The notes beneath the pieces are model-generated. The model saw nothing but the letters and a program-made list of their open reading frames with translations. It did no database searches and was not told the DNA's origin. Below, piece by piece: positions 20,263 to 30,451 of a DNA stretch of 64,000 nucleotides (the first letter of the stretch is position 1; the number at the start of each line of letters is the position of its first letter). Position numbers and translations under genes: made by a program. This stretch comes from Saccharothrix saharensis. GTDB lineage: Bacteria; Actinomycetota; Actinomycetes; Mycobacteriales; Pseudonocardiaceae. Location: NCBI RefSeq assembly GCF_006716745.1, contig NZ_VFPP01000001.1:1054001-1118000 (forward strand), in the 5' to 3' direction.

Positions 20263-21906
20263 TCAGGCGCGACTCCACCTCTGGTTGGCCTGGCCGTTGC
20301 AGGTCCACAGGATCAGCCGGGTGCCGTTGGCGGAGCCCGCCTGCTCGGCGTCCAGGCACAGCCCGGCCCGGGTGTTGCGGAGCGACCCGTCCGAGCCGAG
20401 GGTCCACTTCTGGTTGTCCTGCCCGTTGCACGACCACGCGATCACGCGGGTGCCGTTGGCGGTGCCCTGGTTGTACGCGTCGAGGCACTTGTCGCCGAAC
20501 ACCCGGACCTCGCCGCCGGGCCAGGTCGTCCACTGCTGGTTCGCGGCGGTGTCGCAGTCCCACAGCAGCGTGGCCGCGCCGGCGGCGGTGGAGGCGTTCT
20601 CCGTGCCGACGCAGCGGCCCGAGCCCGCGCCGCGCAGCCTGCCGGTGGTGGCGGCGATCGGACTGCCCCCGGAGACGCGGAACGCCGCGACGCCGTGCGC
20701 CGGCACGCTCGCCGAGATCGTGCCGGAGGTGGTCGAAGCGCCTCCGGTCCACAGGTCCAGGAGGGTGAACGAGCCGCCCGACAGGCCGATCTGGGCGGCC
20801 GTGGTGGACACCGTGGCGGTGCCGCTGCCCCGGTTGACCAGGCCCACGGCCACCGAGCCGTCGCTCAACGGCTTGGCGAACACCTCGGTGTTGCCGTCGT
20901 CGCGCACCCGTCGACCGCCCACACCGAGCTGGTCCTGGTTGACCGCGATCAGGCGCGGGTTGCGCAGGATCGCGCTGACGTCGGCCGACATCGTGCGGAT
21001 GTCGTTGCCCGCCATGAGGGGCGCGGCCATCAGCGACCACAGCGCGAAGTGCGAGCGCGATTCGGTCAGCGTGAGCCCGGGACGGCCCACCACGAGCATG
21101 TCGGGGTCGTTCCAGTGCCCGGGTCCGGACTGGACGGCGAGCGGGGCGGTGACGTCCAGGACGTTGCCGACGCCCATGGGGTAGCTGTTGGTGTTGCCGT
21201 TCTGCCAGATGTCCAGCAGGTCCTCGGTCGTCCGCCAGAGGTCGGCGACCTCGCCCCAGTTGTACTTGTCGCCGGTCGGTGCGTGGAAGCTGTTGGGGTT
21301 GATGCTGTAGACGATCGGGCGGCCGGTCGCGCGCAGGGCGTCACGCATGATCGTGAACCGGGCGACCTGCTCGTCCCGGGTGCCGCTGCCCGAGCACCAG
21401 TCGTACTTCAGGTAGTCCACACCCCACGACGCGAACGACCGTGCGTCCTGGACCTCGTGCCCCTTGCTGCCGGTCGAGCCGGGGTGGGTGCCGACGCCCT
21501 GGGCGCACGTCTTCTCGTTCGGCGCCTGGTAGATGCCGAACTTCAACCCCTTGCCGTGGATGTAGTCGCCGAGCGCCTTCATGCCGCTGGGGAACTTGGT
21601 CGGGTGGGCGCGCAGGTTGCCCTGGGCGTCGCGCTGCGGGTCGAACCAGCAGTCGTCCACGACGACGTACTGGTAGCCCGCGTCACGCATGCCCGAGCTC
21701 ACCATCGCGTCGGCGGCTTGGCGCACCTGCGCCTCGGTGATGCCGCAGCCGAAGCTGTTCCAGCTGTTCCAGCCCAGCGGCGGGGTGAGCGCGGGACTGC
21801 CCGGCGCGGCCTGGGCGGTGGGCTCGACGGGGGACGCGGTGACCAGGCCGAGCGCGGCGGCGGCAGCGGCGGCGAGGTGCAGGAGTCGCCGGGTACCAGC
21901 GGACAT
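20263..21906 (-). CDS. Exported GH27 alpha-galactosidase with ricin-type trefoil
   Basis: A 547-residue secreted GH27 enzyme that should remove terminal alpha-galactose from galactomannan or related glycans. Signal peptide to about 33; catalytic barrel from PPLGWNSWNSFGCGI (about 42) with nucleophile Asp169 (YLKYDWC) and acid/base Asp267 (WNDPDML); a small beta domain; RICIN domain about 415-547. The motif VVVDDCWF keeps both Asp of typical alpha-galactosidases, which argues mildly against the beta-L-arabinopyranosidase branch of GH27. The ATG at 21906 follows AAGGGACG. A 12-mer operator lies 97 bases upstream, between this gene and the divergent GH10 xylanase. Confidence 0.9.
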   Translation of the reverse strand: MSAGTRRLLHLAAAAAAALGLVTASPVEPTAQAAPGSPALTPPLGWNSWNSFGCGITEAQVRQAADAMVSSGMRDAGYQYVVVDDCWFDPQRDAQGNLRAHPTKFPSGMKALGDYIHGKGLKFGIYQAPNEKTCAQGVGTHPGSTGSKGHEVQDARSFASWGVDYLKYDWCSGSGTRDEQVARFTIMRDALRATGRPIVYSINPNSFHAPTGDKYNWGEVADLWRTTEDLLDIWQNGNTNSYPMGVGNVLDVTAPLAVQSGPGHWNDPDMLVVGRPGLTLTESRSHFALWSLMAAPLMAGNDIRTMSADVSAILRNPRLIAVNQDQLGVGGRRVRDDGNTEVFAKPLSDGSVAVGLVNRGSGTATVSTTAAQIGLSGGSFTLLDLWTGGASTTSGTISASVPAHGVAAFRVSGGSPIAATTGRLRGAGSGRCVGTENASTAAGAATLLWDCDTAANQQWTTWPGGEVRVFGDKCLDAYNQGTANGTRVIAWSCNGQDNQKWTLGSDGSLRNTRAGLCLDAEQAGSANGTRLILWTCNGQANQRWSRA

Positions 21907-22002
21907 CGTCGTCCCTTCGGTTCGACCGGAACACCGTCGGCGGTGCGCGATACGGGGTCACGCCCATGGAACTATGCGCCCGAGGACAGGTCAAAGCTAA
22001 AT

Positions 22003-22014
22003 GTGAGCGCTAAC
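22003..22014. promoter_or_regulatory. 12-mer operator near GH27
   Basis: GTGAGCGCTAAC, identical to the core at 63511-63522. Preceded by GCTAAA, and the outer TCAAAG/CTTTGA (21991-21996 and 22014-22019) form an inverted repeat. It lies 97 bases before the GH27 start. Confidence 0.7.
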
Positions 22015-22037
22015 TTTGAGCACTTCGACCGAAGTGA

Positions 22038-23762
<1,725 letters not shown>

Positions 23763-23769
23763 GCCGATG

Positions 23770-23810
23770 ACGGGAAAGGCGGGGGACACGTCGTCCCCCG
23801 CCTTTCCCGT
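23770..23810. terminator. Strong bidirectional terminator between GH10 and CE3
   Basis: A perfect 18-bp stem (23770-23787 and 23793-23810) with a 5-base loop fills most of the 57-base gap between these convergent genes. It is the strongest hairpin noticed in the window. Confidence 0.92.
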
Positions 23811-23819
23811 GCGTCAGGG

Positions 23820-24938
23820 TCAGGCCCGCAGCGTCCACTGCTGGTTCGACTGGCCGGAGCAGGTCCACAGGACCAGCTTGGTGCCGTTGCCGGTACCGAG
23901 GTTGTACGCGTCCAGGCACAACCCCGACAGCACGTTGGTGATCGTGCCGTTGGCGTTGACGTTCCACTGCTGGTTGGTGTCACCGTGGCAGTCCCAGGTC
24001 ACCACCTGGGTGCCGTTGGTCGTGCCCCGGCCGTAGGCGTCCAGGCACTTGGTGCCGAGGACGACCAACTGGCGCGAGGAGTTGTGCGTCCACGACTGGT
24101 TGGGCTGGCCGTGGCAGTCCCAGAGCTGGAGCTGCGTGCCGTTGCCGGTCGTCGAACCCGGCACGTCCAGGCAGCGCCCCGACGCCACGCCCACGACCTG
24201 CCTGCCCTGCGACGCGACCGGGTCGCCGATGCTCCCGGGCACGGCGCGCAGCGCGGCGTACCAGGTCGCGGCCATCTTGTCGTAGCCGGTGGCGGTGGGG
24301 TGCACGCCGTCGATCAGGTCGCCCGTGGTCAGGGCGGCGTGCATGTCCACCATGCGCACGCGCTTGCCCGCGTTGACCTTGCTCTGCACCATGCCGGGGA
24401 TGGTCGCGTTGTAGGTCCGGGCCGCGGCGTTCTGCCCCGAGTTGGACAGCGGGATGATCGTGGCGACGAACACGTCCGCGTTCGGGGCGGTCGCGGTGAT
24501 CTTGTCGACCAGGGCCGACAGGCGGGCGGGTGCGTTGGCCACGTTGTAGTTCTGCAGGATGTCGTTGGTGCCGATGTGGAGCAGCACCGTGCGGGGGTTC
24601 GTGTTGCGCAGCCAGTTGACCACGTTGGCGTCGATCTGGTCGATGCGCCAGCCCGGGTGCCCCTGGTGGTCGTGGTCGCCGAGCGATCCGGGGCCGTTGA
24701 ACTGCGAGCCGACGAAGTCCACCCGGTAGTTGCCCGCCCCGAACCGCTGCCACAGCCCGATCCGGTAGCCGCCGGGCACCTGCGTCCCCTCGGTGATGGA
24801 GTCACCCAGCGGCATGACCCGCACCCCGCCGTTCGACTCCGCGGCGGCGGGGCCCGCGGGCAGCAGCGCGGCGGTGACCAGCGCGGCGGTGATCAGGGCC
24901 GCGCCGCGGGCGGCGATTCTGTTGACGCGTTGTCGCAC
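23820..24938 (-). CDS. Exported CE3-type acetyl xylan esterase with ricin-type trefoil
   Basis: A 372-residue secreted SGNH hydrolase, best matched to the CE3 acetyl xylan esterase pattern. Signal peptide to about 33; catalytic Ser47 in MPLGDSITEG; the Asn block in HIGTNDI; Asp210 and His213 in IDGVHPTATGY; also VDFVGSQ and GHPGW, typical of CE3. RICIN domain about 238-372. It would deacetylate xylan and help the neighbouring GH10 enzyme. The second GTG of a close pair (24938) is chosen as start because GAGGAG sits 5 bases before it. Gene order suggests a unit with GH54 upstream, but a hairpin stands between them. Confidence 0.85.
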   Translation of the reverse strand: MRQRVNRIAARGAALITAALVTAALLPAGPAAAESNGGVRVMPLGDSITEGTQVPGGYRIGLWQRFGAGNYRVDFVGSQFNGPGSLGDHDHQGHPGWRIDQIDANVVNWLRNTNPRTVLLHIGTNDILQNYNVANAPARLSALVDKITATAPNADVFVATIIPLSNSGQNAAARTYNATIPGMVQSKVNAGKRVRMVDMHAALTTGDLIDGVHPTATGYDKMAATWYAALRAVPGSIGDPVASQGRQVVGVASGRCLDVPGSTTGNGTQLQLWDCHGQPNQSWTHNSSRQLVVLGTKCLDAYGRGTTNGTQVVTWDCHGDTNQQWNVNANGTITNVLSGLCLDAYNLGTGNGTKLVLWTCSGQSNQQWTLRA

Positions 24939-24960
24939 TTGCACTCCTCGTGGTGAGCAG

Positions 24961-24986
24961 CGGTCCGGCACCGGTGTGCCGGACCG
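24961..24986 (-). terminator. Hairpin after the GH54 gene
   Basis: An 11-bp perfect stem (24961-24971 and 24976-24986) with a 4-base loop, 28 bases beyond the GH54 stop and 22 bases before the CE3 start. Confidence 0.7.
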
Positions 24987-25013
24987 CCGTGGAGCAGGGA
25001 ACTCGTGGTGGGA

Positions 25014-26531
25014 TCAGCCGACCCGCCACTGCTGGTTGGCGCCGCCGTTGCAGGTCCACAGCTGCACCAGCGCACCGTTGGCGGTGGACGCGCCGGACAC
25101 GTCCAGGCACAGGCCGGACTGCGCGCCGGTGATGGTGCCGTTGGCGTTGACGTTCCAGCGCTGGTTGGCCTGGCCGTTGCACGACCAGAGGACCGCCCGC
25201 GTGCCCGCGCTCGTCCCTTGGCCGTACGCGTCGAGGCACATCTGACCGGCGCCGGCGGACACGGTCAACTGGCCCGAGGACGTCCGGGTCCAGGTCTGGC
25301 CGGAGCTGCCCTGGCAGTCCCAGATCCGGGCCTGCGCGCCCGCCGTGCCGCTCGGCACGTCGAGGCACTTGCCCGCGCCGACCGCGCGCACCGCCCCACC
25401 GGGGGTGGTGCCACCGCCGGTGGTGTACCCGGCCGCGACGATGTTGGCCTGCACCGCGTTCTCGGTCGCGTCGGACGGGTAGCCCGCGACCATCGCCCCT
25501 TCGTAGAAGGTCCCCGCGCTGAGGTTCGCGCCGCCGTCGGGCTTGCAGCAGTCGCCGCCGCTGCCCAGGATGATTGCTCCCTGCTTCTTCATCGGGCTGT
25601 ACCCGTTGGGGAGCGCGCCGTCCCACAGGGTGGTGAGGCTGCCCACCTGCGCGTCGCTGCCCTTGAGCGCGAACCGCGTGGTGCCGTTGTTCTTCAGCAT
25701 CGCGGTGACGAACTTGCTGGTGAACGCGCGCTGGTTCGGGTTCCACGACTGGCTTCCACCGGGGAAGAGCCCCCATTCGAGGTCCGCCTGGACCCACGGG
25801 CCGGTGCCGGCGCACCCGCCGAACCAGCACTGGGTGCTGAAGTTGATGGCGTCCATCGCGCCCGCCGCGTCCGCCTTGCGGGTCGTCTCGCTGTTGCCGT
25901 AGTCGAAGCAGCAGCCGTTGTTGACGTGCGTGCCGCTGGTCACCATGTACATGCCCTCCGGCGCGGCGCCGGTCGGCACGCCCGTCAGGTGGCCGTCGCG
26001 CCAGTAGCTGTTGCCGGGGTTGATGTAGAGCGAGTACGCCTTGCTGCCGCCGACGGCGAGCGATTCGGACGTCGCGACCGCGGGCCTGCTCTGGGGTGAC
26101 CCCGGTACCACGGTCGAGCCCTGGTACCACAGGTCGTTGCCGCGACCGGACTGGTCGTAGACCACGGTGATGACGCAGGTGGTGCCGGCGCAGAACGAGT
26201 CCTGGGTCGCCGCGTTCGCGGTACCGCCGGCGGCCGTCAGGCCGATGTCCCGCGTCGTGTTGTCCGAGGAACGCCTGACCTGGTAGAGGTTGCCGGCGTA
26301 CGAGCCGTAGAGGGCCCGGGTCGTGCTGTGCGCGGCCACGCAGGGCGTGCCACCGGACGCGTAGATGTCGCACGGGCCCGTGCCGGCCGCCGACGCGGCC
26401 ACCGGCGCCGACCACGTCAGCAACGCCGCGGGCAGCAGGGCGAGTGCGGCCGCGGCTCGCGCGCGCACCGCCGCCGGCTTGCGCCACCATCGCTGCACGG
26501 GCCCCGTCTCGGGAACGGGTGAAGGCTGCAT
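25014..26531 (-). CDS. Exported GH54 alpha-L-arabinofuranosidase with ricin-type trefoil
   Basis: A 505-residue secreted enzyme whose catalytic part matches GH54 (fungal AbfB type) throughout: GPCDIYASGGTPCVAAHSTTR in pieces, YDQSGRGNDL, QADLEWGLFPG, and AGTFYEGAMVAGYPSD. By comparison with the Aspergillus enzyme, Glu252 is the nucleophile and Asp327 (GSGGDCC) the acid/base; the adjacent Cys pair in NGCCFDYGN corresponds to that enzyme's unusual vicinal disulfide. Signal peptide to about 48. The usual C-terminal CBM42 is absent; a RICIN domain (about 378-505) takes its place. The ATG at 26531 follows TAGGAG. It removes arabinose from arabinoxylan or arabinan. A degenerate operator lies at 26656-26674. 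Confidence 0.9.
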   Translation of the reverse strand: MQPSPVPETGPVQRWWRKPAAVRARAAAALALLPAALLTWSAPVAASAAGTGPCDIYASGGTPCVAAHSTTRALYGSYAGNLYQVRRSSDNTTRDIGLTAAGGTANAATQDSFCAGTTCVITVVYDQSGRGNDLWYQGSTVVPGSPQSRPAVATSESLAVGGSKAYSLYINPGNSYWRDGHLTGVPTGAAPEGMYMVTSGTHVNNGCCFDYGNSETTRKADAAGAMDAINFSTQCWFGGCAGTGPWVQADLEWGLFPGGSQSWNPNQRAFTSKFVTAMLKNNGTTRFALKGSDAQVGSLTTLWDGALPNGYSPMKKQGAIILGSGGDCCKPDGGANLSAGTFYEGAMVAGYPSDATENAVQANIVAAGYTTGGGTTPGGAVRAVGAGKCLDVPSGTAGAQARIWDCQGSSGQTWTRTSSGQLTVSAGAGQMCLDAYGQGTSAGTRAVLWSCNGQANQRWNVNANGTITGAQSGLCLDVSGASTANGALVQLWTCNGGANQQWRVG

Positions 26532-26578
26532 TGTCACTCCTACGACGATGTGGGAGGGCAGGGTGAACGGCGGCAGCG

Positions 26579-26605
26579 CGCGCCCGCAGCCGTGCTGCGG
26601 GCGCG
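26579..26605 (-). terminator. Hairpin between the GH141-like and GH54 genes
   Basis: A perfect 12-bp stem (26579-26590 and 26594-26605) with a 3-base loop. It lies about 130 bases past the GH141-like stop and about 50 before GH54, so it may end the upstream transcript or sit in the GH54 leader. Confidence 0.6.
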
Positions 26606-26655
26606 ACGGGAGCGGTGGCGGCGTCGAACCGCTTCGAAGCATGCCGACGGTAGGG

Positions 26656-26674
26656 GCTAAAAAAGCGCTAAAGC
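26656..26674. promoter_or_regulatory. Degenerate operator-like element before GH54
   Basis: GCTAAAAAAGCGCTAAAGC holds a GCTAAA flank and one AGCGCTAA half of the 12-mer operator, about 125 bases before the GH54 start. It resembles the other sites but lacks a complete core. Confidence 0.4.
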
Positions 26675-26733
26675 AACGGTCGGCTCCGCCACCGGCGTGG
26701 TGCGCACCGGTCGCGACGGTCCCGACCTCCAGG

Positions 26734-29118
26734 TCAGCCGCGCGTGGTCCACTGCTGGTTCGTGCCGCCGTGGCACGCCCAGAGGTGGAGCAGGGTGCCG
26801 TTCGCGGTCCCGTTGCCGCTGGCGTCCAGGCACAGCCCGGACTGCACGCCGGTGATGGTGCCGTTGGCGTTGACGTTCCACTGCTGGTTGGCGCCGCCGT
26901 GGCAGTCCCAGATGATCGCCGCGGTCCCGTTGGCGGTCCCCGCGCCGCTGGCGTCGAGGCACTTGTTCCCGTTCACCACGAGCTGCTTGCCCGAGGTGTG
27001 GGTCCACCGCTGGTTCGCAGCGCCGTTGCAGTCCCAGAGCCGCGCCTGGGCACCGTTGCCGCCGCCGGAGGCGACCTCGGCGCAGCGCCCCGACTGGGTG
27101 CCCACGAGCATGGCGTTCTGCGGACCGGTGCCGGTGCCCCCCGCGGGCCCGGCGTTCGCCGTCACGGCCCGCGCGCCGGAGGGCCAGTTGCCGTTGGCCA
27201 CCACCGTGTTGCCGGACACCACGTTGCCCCGGTCGCCGTTGGTCACGTTGGTGCTGCCGTTGGTCGACCAGTTGCCGGTGAGCGTCCAGTTGCCCATGTT
27301 CTCGCCGCCCCAGTAGTTGGCGGTGGCCCACGTGCCGGTGTTGTCGAACACGTTGCCCGTGACGGAGTAGTACTTCGAGCCTTCGTCGAAGTAGACCCCG
27401 AAGTAGCCGTTGGTCCGCTGGCAGTGGTTCCCGCTGATCGAAGCGCCCGGGTTCCACGCCAGCGTGTAGATGCACCCGCCGTCGTTCATCTGCTGCATGA
27501 CGTCGTGCACGTAGTTGTTGATGAGCCGGTTGTTGGACGCGGTGGTGGGCGTCGTGTACCGCGGTTGGTAGTTGTAGAGCCCGCGGTTGGCGTAGTTGGT
27601 GTTGCCGCCGGCGTCGTTGGCGCCCCAGCCGTAGCCGATCGAGATGCCCGAGTAGGGCATGTTGTAGACCTCGTTGTGGGCCACGGTGGCGGTGCTGACG
27701 TAGGTGTTCAGCACCGAGACGTTGCCCCGGTACTCCACGCCGAGGTCGTGGATGCGGTTGTGGCTGATCGTGATGTTCCGGTTGACCATCCGCTGGTCGG
27801 TCGGGTGGTGGGCGTCGGCGCGCACGCCGCCGACCACGACGCCGCCCGCCGAGCTGTGGGCGATCTCCGACCGGGTGACCGTGACGTTGCTCGCGCCGAG
27901 GCCGACGCCGCTCGCGTGGGCGTTGGCGTCGTTGCCGATGCCGATGGCCGTCTGGCCCAGGTTGACGAACCGGGACTCGCTGAACGTGATGTTGTCGGCG
28001 GCGGACACCTGCACGGCCGCGGGCATCTGGTTCCAGTGCGGCCGCGCCGCCTCGAACTGGGTGCAGCCGTTCTGGCACGACGTGAGCCGGTCGGCGGGCC
28101 AGTTCCAGTTGCCCGCGATGTAGCTGCCGGTCTGCTGGTCGACGTACCCCTGGTTGCTGCTGGGCCCGAGCCAACTGGTGCCGGTGAACGTGATGCCGCT
28201 GAACGAGATGTGGTGCGCCGGCGCGTCGTAGGTGCCACCGATGTCCACCAGCGACTGCACCACGGGCAGCTCGACGCTCGCGGTGCTCATGTTCTGCCCG
28301 GCCAACGGGATGTAGGACAACGCGCCCGTGCCCGGGTTCAGGTACCACTCCCCCGGCGTGTCCAGGAACTCGTAGGCGTTGGCCAGGTAGAACGGCCCCG
28401 CCCGGTGCGGCTGGCTCAGCGTGTCGTAGCCGAAGGTGTTGTTGTTCCACGCGGGCTGCTGCATGGTCAGGAAGTTCCCGCTGATGCTCTGCACCGGCGA
28501 GTACCGGTCGGTGAACGAGTTGACGCTCTCCACCTCGACCCGGTTCTGGTTCGCCAGGTTGTTCAGATAGGTCAACGCCGTGCTGGAGAACCTCATCCCC
28601 GTGCTGGTGAACGTGAAGTCGGCGCGGTTGACCCGGGTGCGCGCCCGGGTCGCGATCGCACCGTCCACGTAGAGCTGGCGCGAGTCGATCCCGGTGGGGA
28701 CGGTAGCGCGCCAGATGTTCCGACCGGCGTCCACCACCGACCAGCCGGTGACCGCGCGGGCGCCGCTGATCACGGGACGCGCGGACGGCGCGGCCTGCCA
28801 CAGCACGCGGTAGCCGTTGGTGCCGGAATCCGCCGCGGTCAGCCGCAGCGGCTGGGCGAGCCGGTACACCCCGTCGGCCAACTGCACGACGATGTCACCG
28901 GACATGGAGCTGTTCTGCGACCGCACAGCGGCCTGTGCGGCGGTCAGTGAACACGGTTGGGTGGCGGAGCAACTCGTGCCGGTGCCCGACGGTGACGCGT
29001 AGAGGGTCGTGGTGGCGGCGGACGCGGGTGGGGCGAGGGTGACCAGCGCGGCGAGCACCGCGGCGGCGGTGCCGACCGACGGCAGCCTGCGCGACGCGGC
29101 GGAAGAGGGCGCGGACAA
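26734..29118 (-). CDS. Exported beta-helix glycosidase, GH141-like, with ricin-type trefoil (second copy)
   Basis: A 794-residue exported protein, colinear with the one at 12402-15092: signal peptide (to about 34), parallel beta-helix with many N-N-x-I/V coils, and a RICIN domain (about 665-794). Shared landmarks include SGTNGYRVLW, TPGEWYLN, the Asp-containing NDGGCIYTLAWNPG and FDEGSKYYSVTGNVFDN. It keeps a DGG motif where the other copy has DTA, so the two may differ in activity. GH141 (fucosidase/xylanase) is the best guess. The start is a TTG at 29118, supported by AGGAGG six bases upstream. Confidence 0.7.
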   Translation of the reverse strand: MSAPSSAASRRLPSVGTAAAVLAALVTLAPPASAATTTLYASPSGTGTSCSATQPCSLTAAQAAVRSQNSSMSGDIVVQLADGVYRLAQPLRLTAADSGTNGYRVLWQAAPSARPVISGARAVTGWSVVDAGRNIWRATVPTGIDSRQLYVDGAIATRARTRVNRADFTFTSTGMRFSSTALTYLNNLANQNRVEVESVNSFTDRYSPVQSISGNFLTMQQPAWNNNTFGYDTLSQPHRAGPFYLANAYEFLDTPGEWYLNPGTGALSYIPLAGQNMSTASVELPVVQSLVDIGGTYDAPAHHISFSGITFTGTSWLGPSSNQGYVDQQTGSYIAGNWNWPADRLTSCQNGCTQFEAARPHWNQMPAAVQVSAADNITFSESRFVNLGQTAIGIGNDANAHASGVGLGASNVTVTRSEIAHSSAGGVVVGGVRADAHHPTDQRMVNRNITISHNRIHDLGVEYRGNVSVLNTYVSTATVAHNEVYNMPYSGISIGYGWGANDAGGNTNYANRGLYNYQPRYTTPTTASNNRLINNYVHDVMQQMNDGGCIYTLAWNPGASISGNHCQRTNGYFGVYFDEGSKYYSVTGNVFDNTGTWATANYWGGENMGNWTLTGNWSTNGSTNVTNGDRGNVVSGNTVVANGNWPSGARAVTANAGPAGGTGTGPQNAMLVGTQSGRCAEVASGGGNGAQARLWDCNGAANQRWTHTSGKQLVVNGNKCLDASGAGTANGTAAIIWDCHGGANQQWNVNANGTITGVQSGLCLDASGNGTANGTLLHLWACHGGTNQQWTTRG

Positions 29119-29262
29119 GGGAACCTCCTGGCTCGGGTGTGGCGCGACGCACGACGAGGGCGCGCGTCGCGCGGGTGTGGCCGCCGGACGCGCGGGCGTG
29201 ACGGCGGAAGAGGTGACCGACGAGGAACCGCGGTCAGCCGGACAACGTTGTCGGGCCGTTCG

Positions 29263-30450
29263 TCAGGACGGCAGCGGGTGCAGCTGCTCCGGTGGCGTGC
29301 CGACGCCCTGCACCACCGCGAGCAGGCGCTGCCCGGCCCGTTCCGGGCGCACGTGCGGGCCCTCGGTCACGGGCAGGACGAGCAGTTCGGACGCGGCGAT
29401 CGCGGCCTCGTCGACCCGGATGCCCAGCCCCGGGCTGTCACCCAGGACGAACGCCCCGTCCTCGATGTGGAAGTCGACCGCGACCCCCGACGGTGGCCGC
29501 AGCTCCTGCAGCTCGCTGACCAGGTGGTTCGGCACGGACGTCGCGGCGTGCAGCAACCCCACCGGCGTGTTGCCGATGGGGCTGACGGGCAGGTCGTGGG
29601 CGTGGGCGTAGGCCGCCACCCGCAGGAAGTGCGTGACGCCCCAGCCCGCGGCCGCCTGCACGACGTCGACCGCACCCGTCGAGATCAGCGGGCGGTACTG
29701 CTCCAGGCCGGTCAGGTTCTCACCGGTGGCGACCGACGCGCGGACGCCCCGCCCGACGGCCGCGTGGCCTTCCGCGTCCCACCGCCGGACCGGTTCCTCG
29801 ATCCAGATCAGGTCGAGCGTCCGCTCCAGCTCGCCGACGTGGCGCACCGCCTGCTTGCGGGTCAGCGCCTCGTTGACGTCGAGCATCAGGCCCGGTCGCG
29901 TGCCCCGACCGGCGTCGGTGAGCACGTCGCGCACCAGGATGAGCCGGTCGCGGTCCCGTTCGACGTCCAGACCCCCCTTGAGCTTCGCCACCCGCAGTCC
30001 GAGGTCGGCGTAGGTCGCGTACAGGGCCACGAGCTCGTCGTCGCCCAGCCCGATGTCCACACCGGACGCGTAGGCGGGCACGCGGCGGTCCCGCCCGCCG
30101 AGCAGCCGCCACAGGGGTTCGCCGGCGGCCTGCGCCTTGATGTCCCACAGCGCGGTGTCCAGGGCGCCGATGGTGCCGAACACCGCGCCCGCGTGACCGG
30201 CCTTGAACACCTGTCGCAGCATCCGGTCGTACAGCGCGGTGACGCCGCGCGGGTCTTCGCCCTCGATGGCGGCGAAGACCGAGTCGATCTCCACGTGCGG
30301 TCCGAAGCCGACGCCGGTGATGCCCGCGTCGGTCTCGACGAGGACGATCGGCACCCGCACGACGCCGTCGGCGAACACGCCGTTGGCGTCGCCGACCGGT
30401 CGACCCCAGTCCTGGACGGTGGTGAGGGTCCGGTAGCCGGTGATGCGCAT
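29263..30450 (-). CDS. Enolase-superfamily enzyme (mandelate racemase/muconate lactonizing type)
   Basis: A 395-residue cytoplasmic protein with the two-domain fold of the enolase superfamily. Visible active-site elements: Lys156 and Lys158 (AKLKGG), metal ligands Asp191 (MLDVNEA), Glu218/Glu219 (WIEEPV) and Glu244 (ATGENL). The usual base on the opposite face is not obvious; the corresponding segment reads SPIGNTP with no His. Family members with this layout are mostly sugar-acid dehydratases or epimerases. It starts one base after the stop of the CUT1 permease gene, so it belongs to the importer operon and probably acts on the imported compound. The divergent FadR-type regulator also suggests a sugar acid. 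The exact substrate is unknown. Confidence 0.8.
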   Translation of the reverse strand: MRITGYRTLTTVQDWGRPVGDANGVFADGVVRVPIVLVETDAGITGVGFGPHVEIDSVFAAIEGEDPRGVTALYDRMLRQVFKAGHAGAVFGTIGALDTALWDIKAQAAGEPLWRLLGGRDRRVPAYASGVDIGLGDDELVALYATYADLGLRVAKLKGGLDVERDRDRLILVRDVLTDAGRGTRPGLMLDVNEALTRKQAVRHVGELERTLDLIWIEEPVRRWDAEGHAAVGRGVRASVATGENLTGLEQYRPLISTGAVDVVQAAAGWGVTHFLRVAAYAHAHDLPVSPIGNTPVGLLHAATSVPNHLVSELQELRPPSGVAVDFHIEDGAFVLGDSPGLGIRVDEAAIAASELLVLPVTEGPHVRPERAGQRLLAVVQGVGTPPEQLHPLPS

Positions 30451-30451
30451 G

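Noticed and set aside
20117-21040. Upstream extension of the GH43 (18638) frame across the end of GH27
   Set aside because: It overlaps a secure GH27 gene on the same strand in another frame, and its translation is Arg/Gly-rich without homology.
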